Origin: Dipetalonema caudispina | Taxonomy: Eukaryota > Nematoda > Chromadorea > Rhabditida > Onchocercidae | Length of the DNA: 64,000 nt | NCBI GenBank assembly: GCA_013365325.1 | Contig: JABVXV010000019.1 | Span: 372,001-436,000, forward strand | Direction: 5' to 3' | Shown: positions 43,331 through 55,100 of the stretch, in pieces | Numbering within the stretch: the stretch's first letter is position 1 | Layout of the letters: each line of letters begins with the position of its first letter | The notes under the pieces: model-generated | The model's input: only the letters and a program-made list of their open reading frames with translations | Database searches by the model: none | Told to the model about the DNA's origin: nothing | Translations under genes and position numbers: made by a program

Positions 43331-43417
43331 CTGTAAATAAAATATTATAATTAAAACCGCTACTATGACTAAGCCTCTAAGGATGCATTGTACTCCTGCG
43401 ATCAAAAAATAAACATC

Positions 43418-43423
43418 TTTATT
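43418..43423 (-). terminator. Poly(A) signal AATAAA (reads TTTATT on plus), Argonaute gene
   Basis: On the minus strand this canonical hexamer lies about 200 bases downstream of the Argonaute stop codon at 43621. Confidence 0.45.
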
Positions 43424-43620
43424 TCAAAAATACTTAAAGTCTGACGTGTATCAGGCCTTTCCGAAATTTTTACAACTAAAAGGTTGAAATATTCTTTTTA
43501 ATGATCATCAACAAGCATTCATATCTTGATGTAATTCTAACACTTATGAACGTGTAGCCTATTCGATTACACCAAGTCAAAACTTAGACGCCAGTTCAAG
43601 TTTAAAATATAAAGCAACGC

Positions 43621-46600
43621 CTACTGCTCAGTCTTGAAATTATTGCGTCCTCTTTTAGCGAGATCAGCAGCAGCATAGAGATGCGCCGGTAGAGATATTG
43701 GAGAAGTGACAATGCCGTGAGCATAACAAAGAGCATTTGTTATACCCTCTAATTCATCCATTGACATACGAGGTTCGTCATCAACCAAAACCGTGGCACG
43801 TACAGGACGTGCAGTACCCTATGAAAGTCAAGAATATCAGTTAATTAACAAAGAATCATCTGTAAGAAAGTCCAGTTATCAAGATAAATGTAAACCATAG
43901 GTAAAGACAAAAATTCTCACACGTGGTAATATGTCAAACTCAGGATTACTTCTGCTAATAATAATATTATACAAAATTTACAGACCATAATAGATTTGTG
44001 AGCAACAATAATGAATTCCGTTTGGGTTGGATGGACAATATCCACATCAACAATTGTGCCAGGTGGGACATTTTGCTGAGAAGCACTTCCCTGTTGGATA
44101 TATTCTGGATAAATGCGGTAATTTGAATGTGCCTGCATGACGACAATTGTGAGACGAACGCGTTCCGCACTACCATCAGCTGCGGCGATAAAAGCTTCAC
44201 GAAACTGTTTCACCTCCTCATTTATGATCTGCAATAAATCTAATTGACAGACAAATACGGAATACAACTTTCATCCCCACCGCATAAGCCAATTTCCTCA
44301 AAAAAAAAAAAAAAAGAAGAAAAAAAAACACTGCTACAGACAACTGAAGAAGTCTTAAATTGTTTCTTTTTCTCTTCAATGCTAAACCATACTACCAACT
44401 TCCCAAAAGTTTACTACTTGCTCACGGACAGCACAACAAAAAAGACTTCAAAACTGCTGTAATTATTTTTGCAACTCTAACCTTCGCATACTCTCCTTCT
44501 GAAACACCACTACGAAACACAACGACATGTTCCGGCAAGCGTTTCGCTTGCGATGTATCCCTGAACAACCTAACTGCTTTTTCGACATGCTCTTTCAAGA
44601 ACTTGGCGATATGAAGGCGTGGTTCTTGCATCCAGTATTCACCCTGCATTGCAAATGGTTCGCCACATGAGAACGCCATCTGAAAAATTACAGAATAATT
44701 GGTGCTAATTATCTTTTTTTTATATAACGGACAAGATAATATAACCAATCTAATAACGATTTGATTTGATTAAGTATAAAAGTGATAAAAGTTTCTAAAA
44801 AAATACTATTAAAATAAAAAAGTACGGTCTTACAGCAACAACAGTTGGTTCGTTGGGAGGAATATGGGCCTGTCGCTCATAAAGTGACTGAGGTGCTGCA
44901 TGTGACATATCGAGGCCTAAAAACATTCTAGTAGGTCGCAGCCACTCCTTATCCCTGTAAGAAACTGTAAACTATTAAATCATGTACAATATGTCCTTAG
45001 TTGAAAGTGTTAAATAGAGTTTCATAAAGCTTAATTAATTTAAAAACGAAAAGTTATATTGATGAAACTAACATGACGTTGTTAGTAAGACGATTTTTGC
45101 TCAGAAAAGCAGCAGATGAAGTAAGAGCATGAGTTATACCACCAAGCTTCAAGTTCATTTTCATGATCAAGTTGTCCAGCGTCATTTCAGCACCTCGGTT
45201 GCTAATTGCTTTGAAGAGAGTATTAGAGCGAACGTGCTGCGTTACAACACCGCACTTGACTTCGGTTAGCTTCATTATATCTAAAAAATATCCTCCATCG
45301 TTTACGGAGCAATTGGAATTCCTCTTTTAACAAGCCCCATAGAAATATAAACTTTCAGAAAGACAAACAAACGAACTAGAAAATCAATGTCCAGTTGGAA
45401 TAGTTCGACTATCAACCTTGTTTTTGGTAAGTTTCAGCATGGGAAGTGATAATATCGGAATTTTGTTCAGCAATCGGTAAGAAAATTAGCTTACCATGCA
45501 CAGGATCATATCTGTCTCGTGTAATGAACAGAATATACTCTACTCCATTTCTACGCATGAATTCAATCTTCTCAACGAGGAAATTCATATCGGTGCGATC
45601 ATACTCTTCTGAACGTGATGGATTAGGCATTTGTACACCATGGTCACGAGAACGATTGACAAATGCAGCAATAAAGCGACTGGAATCTCAAAGATTTAAT
45701 ATTTTCTAAAGAAAAAAACAGCATTTCCATGATTCGTCTTCACAGTACTGAAAAACCAAAAAAGCTGAAGCTACAAACACAATCCATCTTTCTCAACAAC
45801 TTTGAAATCTCAAAGCGATCCTTTCTATCAGACTTTTCTAAGTTATTTCTTGCTCTCAACTTACAATTATGCCAAAAAACTGAAGACTAACTCTGCAGAC
45901 TGTTGGTCTACAGCATTGTGGAACATAAAAACAACCCAACGACGAGGCGCAGTAGCGGGCTTGTAGAAAATTTTATTCTGCATACCACGAGGAACTGAAA
46001 GACGCCAATCAAGATCACCATTTGGACTTGGTTCAACTTTACTATTTCTATAAACAATTGCCGGAGGGAAATGTACAACAGCATTTCCTGTGTGCGGAGT
46101 ACTAATGATGTTGATCTGCAATAACAAGTTTAAGCAAAAACAAAACCATTAAGAAGACCATAAGTTTATTATGTTAAATTAAGGCTAATAACCTAAACGA
46201 GAAACGAATGTGATATATACAGTTAGGAATTAACTTAAAAAGTAGCCCGTATACACATTTTTAAATGATAAAGTTAAAAATTATGGGAACAATTAATTAA
46301 AGTGTTAATCTCCACATTTTATTCATACTCGAAATAAGGTAGAATATGGAGCAACAAGCAACGAAAGGTGAAAGAAGCAAAAGAGAACGTCTAGAAACAA
46401 CTACAATATGTTTTATATATATATATAATATTAGAACAATACTAACTCCTAAGCTACGTAGATATGGATTTTCATCAACAATTTGCGCTCGGCAACGTCG
46501 ACGTTCATTTTCATTTTTCAAGTTCATGGGTAAAAGCCGACAATTTTGGATGAGGTCGTCAACCTGGAAACAATCAAACTACAACATAAAAGGTGATCGA

Positions 46601-49450
46601 TTAGTTTACCAATATTACATATAAAATGTCTAGATTTCGAAACTTCTAAATCTTCACATTTCGGAAACTCTAACTATGAAGCCATAAGAATAATCAAACA
46701 TCATGATACTTCATGAGTAAAATAATGCATGAATGGTAGGCATTTTCAAAGATTAACGATACAAAATGAATAATCGTTAAATTCTTAACTTACGAAAAAA
46801 CGTTTAGTTGGAAAAGAATATTTCAACAATATGGACGACGTGTTTTAACACTAGATTCTAGTTAAGCGGTTCTTATAAAACAGAAAACATCAATTTGAAA
46901 ATGTTCTATGTATCACTTTCTAAAAATCAAATTTAGACCAATTAGAAAAAGACGTGCGACAGTCCAAAAGTATAAAAAACATTATGTCAGCGCCTGAAAA
47001 CTAGGAAATAAAACAGATCTAAAGAGTATGCTATTTAAAATAATCAGAAAATGAAGCACCCACTAATTCCGGCGTCTGCTTTTTGGTGTCAACACGCTGT
47101 CCTCCAACAACTTCGAGGAACTCCATCGGATGAAAACTGTTGCGCGGACGTTTGTCTTTGCCACCAACACGTCGTTCAATTATACACGGCAAACCTGGAT
47201 AGCGTAATCTCCGCTGGTACTTGTATAACATATAGTCGGCAACAGTCGTATCCTGATTGTTGATTGGAATCACCAATCTGAAATGTGTAAAAAAAAGATC
47301 ACAAACAGCCAACAGGTATTTCGGAATCTATAGAAGGTATTTTCACAATATTTGAAAAATCCAACAGAATTTCAGGAATTAATAAAATAATTGTCTCAAG
47401 AAGATTTTTCCTTCTATGCTCAAGCTTTGGAACCAAAAATATCAAGTAACTGTCAACGAAATATATATTTGAGTAAAAATAACATGAATTTTAACAAATC
47501 AAACAAAATGATGACAATGTAATATACTTGTCTGCAGTTGCAGCTGTCATTCCAAAAATACAAAAAAATCGTTGAGTTTCCAAATGCGTTGTACGCACGA
47601 CAAGATCTAAAATTGCAACTGGTAACAATCGGACCTTATAATAGAATTTGATATCTGGAGCCAACAAGAAACTAAACATGCAATTATTGATACCCTTCAA
47701 TTGTCGCGCAACTCGAGCCCTCAATCTAGCATCTTCCATGAGCATTTTCGGATGTGCTCGATTGCATAACGTACCGACAAGTTCCACCAATGGTTGCTTT
47801 TTGAAAAACGCTGTTTTTTTTGCTAAAAAAATTTAAAGAATAAAAAACTCACAAAAAACTATCTAGCAATTCTTTCATGCCAGATAAAAATTATGGAACT
47901 ACTTGGGCTCAAGTGAAGCACAAAAAAAAATCCCTTCATCTACAAAACAAAATTTCACCGTCAATTTGCACGATAGGCACCGCTTGCTCCCGTGAGCTAC
48001 CAACAAAGCGTACGTTCTTCTCCATACCTGCGGTCAAAACTTTGCCACCACTAACTCCAATATCATGCTCACTAGGGCGATCATATGCCTTATTGCGAAA
48101 AATTAAATGACTCTGTCTGAAAGCATGAAGCTTCTATAGGAAGGAATAGAAATCTCTGTAAAATCTTTTATTTGAAATAAACCAAACTTTCCATATACTG
48201 AGAGATAACGATTGTTAAGAAAATGAACAAAAAAATTAACATACTCGTGAAACATCATTTGTGAAGTAGCTATTTCCAAAAATTGTTGAAGTGATCGTTC
48301 TCGAGCACACAAATCCACAGAAATAGCTGTAGTCTGATGTAAGCTGATTTCTTCACATGGCAACAAGCGAGCAACTACACCAGTAATTCGCTTACTCAAG
48401 AAGTCTCTTGTTTTCGAAGACAGCATTTCCTTAGAAATAAAACTGTTTCAACTGAGAAAATTTTTCCACGTCGATATTTGAAAATGAATGCGCATACGCT
48501 GAACTAAGAGAAAAATCCATTTAAATGAGTACAAACGAATGAAAAAATCAATGTTCAGAGCTTTCAAATAAATAAAACTGAAAAAGTGTTCCCAAATAGT
48601 TACATTGTAAAGATCTACCGCCGATTATAGATTTTTGGACTAAGTAATGGGATGATAAAGCCAGGAAATATCACTGTTAAAAATAGTTCTAAAAATCTTG
48701 CTTCGAATAAAAACATGCGGAAGGTAAACTATTACATGATAGAAAACGATAAAAAAAAAACATACGATATTGATCTTGAATTCTCTCTCGCCTTCGGAGC
48801 GATCAAAAAGTTTATTTACAGAATAGAAATTGATTCCACAATCATAAAAATATTTCTTCAAATCGTTACCGAAGAAATCTTCATGGTTTTTCAGCATCTG
48901 TTGGTAAATAGACCAAAGAACTCTGTGGCGAAGAGTAACAGCTACACTGAAATTAACTGAACAAGACAGTACTGAATGAATTAAATACGATATACATGAG
49001 TTGGTAAATAAAACTAAATTAGTATCAAGCATTGACAAACGCAAAGCGTACTCATTTTTTGGACCGCGGTGAAGTTCTTTTTCTTTCGCATCACTTTTTA
49101 TGCCATAGATTTTCAGCTCAAATTTATATACTTTTTCAACAGCTTTCGACATGTCCAGTTCGTAACCATTGACACAAACGCGAAATCTATTTGCATGACT
49201 GTAGCGGTATGTCTGATGAGGCTTCGCTAAAATATACTGTGCGTTCTAATAACAACGGAATATTTATCCAATGAGTCATGTCCATAAATTAAGTTATTTG
49301 TGAATAAAAGAGAAAAATAATTCAAACTTATAATTTTTACAAATCAAACTTTCAATGAATGATAAGAGAATGGAACCACGTGCCTGGTACAGTAACATCA
49401 GTCACTTCTTCCACCACATTTTTGTATTCATTAATTTCAGTTATATCCAT
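43621..49450 (-). CDS. Argonaute protein, nematode WAGO-like
   Basis: Argonautes bind small RNAs and silence matching transcripts. Sixteen exons: 49450-49391, 49245-49052, 48946-48766, 48429-48245, 48116-47959, 47822-47694, 47606-47528, 47277-47064, 46563-46447, 46115-45892, 45679-45495, 45280-45073, 44954-44834, 44679-44482, 44228-43986 and 43818-43621; all in phase, 897 aa. N domain and linker: TAFFKKQPLVEL, VVRTTHLETQRF. PAZ: YMLYKYQRRLRYPGLPCIIE, VVGGQRV. MID: PVHDIMK, VVTQHV and NLIMKMNLKLGG, giving a His-Lys-Gln-Lys set where microRNA-type Argonautes have Tyr-Lys-Gln-Lys. PIWI: FLGLDMSH keeps the first Asp, VVVFRSGVSEGEY has Ser where slicers have Asp (RDG), and IIVAHKSIMGTARP keeps the last His. 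It ends LYAAADLAKRGRNN plus seven residues. ATG 49450 lies just after a good acceptor, so SL trans-splicing is likely. An exon-like piece at 49697-49619 may be 5' UTR. Confidence 0.94.
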
Positions 49451-49739
49451 TTTCTGTAAAAAAGAATCAAATGAACATATCAATGTTTCATGTCATTCTA
49501 CTTCATCTAAAGCTTAAATAACCCTAATTTGAACAATTCCTTTTTATAATAAACCTTCGATATATTGTGACCATAAAGTTAATAAAAAGATAAAAGTGAA
49601 AAACAAAGAATATCGACCTGCTACAGAGAGGTAATTTGAACTGAGCACCACAGGCTTTAATCCCGGGTGAAGGATATCGGGGTAATACAGTTCTGCAACA
49701 ACAACAACAACGATATTCATGAACCGACCGTTTAAAAGC

Positions 49740-50105
49740 AAGTAAAAGCGTCCGGGTAAATACCAAAACAAATCAACAGTGATATCAGTGGACATCTAGT
49801 ATCCATTAATCATAACAAAAAAAAAAAGAAGATCCGGTTAAATATTCCAGGCTCAACAGTGATATCAATGACCATTATAGTTTACTAGTCGTAAGAGCAA
49901 GCAGAAAATCCAGGCAAATACTCCAGGCTCAACAATGATATCAGTAGCCACATCGTATCCATTAATCGTAACAGAAAGTAGAAGATCCAGGTAAATATTC
50001 CAGGCCTAACAATGACATTAATAGCCATATTATATTCATTAATCATCAAAGCAAGCAAAAGATTCAACTCCAAGGCTGGACATTGATAACCACTGCCCAT
50101 TCAGC
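49740..50105. repeat. Degenerate minisatellite, about 77-bp unit, 4-5 copies
   Basis: The phrase CAACAGTGATATCAGTGGCC-like recurs at 49774, 49854, 49930 and 50007 (spacing 80, 76, 77) and in a weaker form near 50076. Each unit also carries a TATCCATTAATCATAAC-like segment and a segment resembling AGATCCAGGTAAATATTCCA. Copies differ by point changes and a poly(A) insertion in one. It lies upstream (5') of the Argonaute gene. Confidence 0.85.
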
Positions 50106-52180
50106 AACGATACATCAATCGCATAAATGCACATCATCCTTTCATGATGACCAGTCTGTACAATCCTCACGTCAGATTTGCACGTAATCATTGTGGACAA
50201 GAGAAAGGTTTCCTTGTAAGACCATCGTTTTCAAATGCTAATATTAGTATGTAAATACTTTGCTGATAATTTAAATGACCCAATTCAGTTACATAAAATG
50301 AAATTGCTACAGCCGTTAAATTTAAATTCACATTTGGTGTTCATTTCATTTCTTTAGTGTAGCAACTGCTTCTATAGAAAAGGAAGTACATACAGAAACG
50401 AGTTCACATTTCCAAAATAAGGGAAGTTTTAACTTCTTAACTCAAAATCTAGGCATATCTACTAAGTATTTACAGTTTTGTCCTCTTGTTATCACATCTC
50501 TTCTATTAGTGATTTTGTAAATTATTCAAATTTTATGCCAGAATTCAATAAATTTTACCCCGATCTGTTGCTGCACTGGGAATTGGTTCTGATACAAGAC
50601 GATCTCTCTAAAATCTTTAAGCTATCCCAAAACTATTGCCTTTTTCTATTTAAGTTCTATTTAGGTCAATAATAATTCACGAAACCACTGCAAACCTAAT
50701 TAATACATAATTAAAAGAACTGTTTAATAATCAGCACCTCAACCTTTCCCGTCCTACACAAGATTCGATTAAAATTTCTCTGTTAATCAAATCTGGTAAA
50801 TTATTACAGTAGTTTGGCACTGTGTAAAATTTCACTACCCTTTCTCAGTTAAACCGTTCAAGCAGATAATTTTAACTAACGACAGCGAAATATTCGAGGG
50901 TCATAATACGATACAATTCGCTCATCAATCTCACGTCTTTTTTCAGATCTCCTTTGCTAATTGTTTCTAATTCAAAGCTTGGATTTTCGTGATTCGTAAG
51001 TCTAGGGCTAGAAAATCATGATTTCACAGAATGTTTCCTGCATTACAGTGTTAATCTTAATTAGGCCTCTCACCAACCAGAAGGAAATTTTTCCACTTGT
51101 CACTGGTGATACTTCAAGACCACCAGTCATAACACATCCTACAACAGTTATTAGGCAATTATTTGGCTTTGTATCACACAGTTTACTTATTTTCATCTCA
51201 GTTTTGTAATATGAGCGCTTAATAATAACATCTATCCCAAGCAAACTATATGCAGCTATGATGTCCACTCCGAATTCCGTAATAACTGATTCTTCATCCT
51301 ACACCTCATTTCTGTTGTACTGCAGTGATTGCTGGTTAGTGATTATATGGAGTAATAATATTATTATGAGATGAACTATAGCTCCCTCTTGCATGTATGG
51401 CGTCGTTTTATACTTCAATCATGTTAGTAAGTAGATGCACAACTTATGGTCTTTAAGTCTTACCGTGATTGACAGCAAGCAGTCCTTATAGACGACACTT
51501 CGAAGCTATAATTTTACCACCCTTACAGATGCAAAAGAAGGTCTACTTTTAAAAAGAAAAGAAGGTCTATTCTCGAACATAATCGAATTTTGGAAAAAAC
51601 TAGAGTAAACACTCTAGTTCTACCTAAATCCAGCTACGTTATACGTTTTGGACTTAACAAAATGCAAACCACGCGCACAACCGCGCCCTGGATGAACACT
51701 GTAGCTTTAAGTTAGAAACCATAATTTGCATCAATATTAATCTTAGACCTTTGATAGACGATAAAATACACACGTGGAGGTACATCATTAACTGACGCAA
51801 ACCAGCATGTGATACCAAGCGTTGATAGTTACGAATGTAGTAATCTCAACAAATTCTTTAATTATGTGATTTATTCACTTCCAGTCTAAATAGTCGAACA
51901 ATACACAAAAAGCATAGAGAAATGAATAATTTAGATATCTAGTGATTTCGTAACTATCCCAGATTTCGATGATTCCCTGGAAATTTTACTATGTTAACTT
52001 CCCCAGGTACAATTCCAAATGGCTTTAATTGTTGAGTGTTTTAATAATTACCGCAAAACACAAAGAATCACTAACCAAAATGTTCTACAGGAAATTACCA
52101 CTATCAAAAAAGCTTGTTAGTGATAGGTGATTCTCCACCTTTTTAAATAAAGCAACATCAACAACAACATGTTTATAAAA
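50106..52180. other. Intergenic, Argonaute 5' side to NUP205 3' end
   Basis: About 2 kb of AT-rich sequence. Open frames of up to 86 codons (51008-51268 minus) show no recognisable similarity or splice partners. A possible minus-strand poly(A) signal for NUP205 is at 51870-51875 (TTTATT on plus). I looked here for further NUP205 C-terminal exons and found none. Confidence 0.5.
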
Positions 52181-55100
52181 TCAACTAATGATCGAACTGG
52201 GATTATTGAAGAGATGTCGTGGAGTATTGAAAGCCGCCGTCAAAGGAGCTGGAGATGACGGTGACATCTTACCAGACAACTTCCTTAAAGCATTTAAACA
52301 GCTTGATTTCTCAATGAACGGTCGAGCTGAGAGATCTGGAAAACACTCATATGTAAAAAATCATAAGCAAGAAACCGCTACCATAGAATCTCGAATTAGA
52401 AAATGTATAATACACTTCTAGTTATACTGATATATTCGAGACAACTCACGCTTTCAAGACAAGAAATCTAACAATTAATCAAAATCCGATTGAACTTCAA
52501 GATTTCGAAGCTACAGAGAACGGGTTTGAAGAGAAATAAATGGATATTTCTATTTCACGGGATTTTCACTTCAACTACCATTAGGTGCTCAGAAACACGA
52601 AATTACAAATACCAAAGTGATGGATATGCGCAATAAGAATGCCACATTTCACAAGAAACGAATTTTGCTTGTTAGTTCGCATCAAATGATTCAGCACATC
52701 GGCACTACATGATAACAGTCCAAGAACCTGCAACAGCAGATGATAGATACAGCATATAATTCATCATAGCATTTCAGAGTTCACTCGAGTTTGCAACTTA
52801 CATAATTTACTACTTTAATTCAGCTATAATTTCGTTTATTTCTTACTCAAGGAATCTGGTTATTTCTTAACTTTGTCCTTCTTCAACTAAATATATACAA
52901 CATACTTCATGCTGAATTTTTATAATGACATTAAATATTTACCTGGACTGAGATCCTTTTCCAGTGGGAATTCGAACATAATGCGATACAAAGATACACT
53001 GTGTTTGCAACATAATTCATGTACAATGACGGAACGCTGCGAGTCCTACGATTTCCGTATTAGTAATCGCTTATTGAGCTTTTTTCAAGAAGAAACAGTC
53101 CAAATTTACGTAAAATACAGATTTCATAGATAAGCATATTCGAAAATAAGATAAAAGTTATAATACTGAGATGAAAAATTTATACAGTTAATAAATATAA
53201 AAAAAATTACTTCAGGTCAAAATTACATGCAAGAAACAAATCTTTCGGTGGATCTGACCAAAGAGGGATGCTTGCTAACACTTGCAAAGCATTAACATCA
53301 TGCAGACCGTTCCAACCACAACTAGTAAGTCCGATCCGAATAAACAAAGTCTACAAATTCATTAAGTTATCATAACCCATCGACAATTTAACAAATCTTA
53401 AAAGTTTATAAAAATAAAACATGTGAACTATTTTCTACAAACAACTTGGTTTCTATCATGTCTTATAAACTGGCCAATAGTTTACTTTTTCACTCATGAA
53501 TGAAATCGAATAAAATTGCAACGCGAAAAACTTTACTAACGCTTAGTGTGTGCAACACTATTGAGCCCCTGACCAGTACTCTGAGAAATTTTAGTAAAAA
53601 GTAAAAAATATACTGGTTTTGATCGATAATTTCGAAATATACTGCAGAACCTACCAATACAACATTGCAGTGTTCCAAAGAACGAATATCATCAGCCTCG
53701 CATCCATTTAAATTAACATCTGCCACTGACTCCAAAACATATCGTAACATACCCGTACGAAGGAATTCAAATACCAGTGACTGAGATTCCAGCGCGTCTT
53801 CACGTAATATTTGTGTGAGACAAAATAATGCCACAAACTAAAACTTCATGAACTGTAAATACCCATATAAACGTAAAGATGAAAGTTTGCTTAATTCCAC
53901 TATTTTTTATCAAAGAAGTAGTGGTAGTTATTCTTTTTTCAGCCACAATTCAAATCCAATAAGTGAGAGAATCAAAGACCAGTTGAAGAAGTGTCTACGA
54001 CAGATAGAAAAGTGTAAAATCTGTGTAAATCTTGGTCCCCATCAGGTGATAAAATTCCCAGCATCACAAAAACTTATATATTAATAACGTCAGTGCCACT
54101 GCTCATGACATTTATTGTTTCCAGCTCCTACACGATACCTTAAAGATAATTGGAGAAAACAGTGATATTTCTAACTTTCTATCATAGACAAAAACGAATC
54201 ATATGGATGACTAGATTGAAAATATGAGCAGAATGTAGGAGAAGCAATGGCTTGACACAGATGGAGTTTGAAATCCAGAAACAAGTAATAAGTTACTTTT
54301 TGTAAACAAAAGACCTGGCCATTCTTACGTCTAGTTAGAAAGTGAAAAGAGTTAAAGCTCAAAAATAAATGGTAGTGAAAAAGAACAGCATAACACGCTG
54401 TTAAAAAAAAAAATTCTCAGGAGAGATCTTATATTCCACTGCATTAATTTTTTTAAATTCTTCTCTTCTTCCAAATTTTAGAAGACAGAGAAAAAAGCAA
54501 AGACATAAAGATTGCAAAAAAAGCTGCTATGAAGAGAAAGACAGAAAATGTCGCGAAAAGCACAATGTCCGACTTGGACTTGGCAATCCAAAGCCTCCTA
54601 GTTATTGTCCAATGTTCATCGCTAGTCTAGATACTCATCAGATAGACAATTTTTCCAAACTGTTCTGGAAAGAACTTTAAATCTCTTTCAACCAATGGTA
54701 TTTCAACGTATTTTCGAACGCATTCTCACTCGTTTTCTAGTCATCAAAATTTTTTTTTGGAGCAGATGTTCAACGATTGTATTTTCATTGCAGCAATGTA
54801 GTAAATTTATAGGTGCAGATATCAAGAAGGGAACCAGTTAACTTAAAACTAAAAGAACAGATAAGGGGAAATATTATACTCCTTACTTCGGCTCAGTGAT
54901 CCAGTTCACGTTATATTCGACAGATTACAGAAAGACAAATTCTGGAAAATCAAATGTATTTCATTAAATAAATATGCTAAAACATAGTGATTGGATATAA
55001 GCAAATGAATAGAGGCAATATTTTCTTAAAAAAATGTTTTATCAAACTTTGTGTGCTCTATCTCTCCTATCTTTAAAATAATGTGCTGCTTTGGTATTGC

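Larger units (their letters stand above)
41882..43620. other. Convergent region KRI1 / Argonaute with orphan coding fragments
   Basis: Both neighbours end here. A KRI1 poly(A) signal is at 42039-42044 and an Argonaute one, on the minus strand, at 43418-43423. Two unexplained coding-like pieces lie inside: plus-strand frames at 42525-42966 broken by stops, and a minus-strand terminal-exon-like segment at 43330-43149. They are listed separately. Confidence 0.5.

Noticed and set aside
47607..47693. Argonaute coding continuing through this segment without an intron
   Set aside because: The inserted 29 residues interrupt the conserved linker, while good GT and TTTTAG sites flank it with matching phase.
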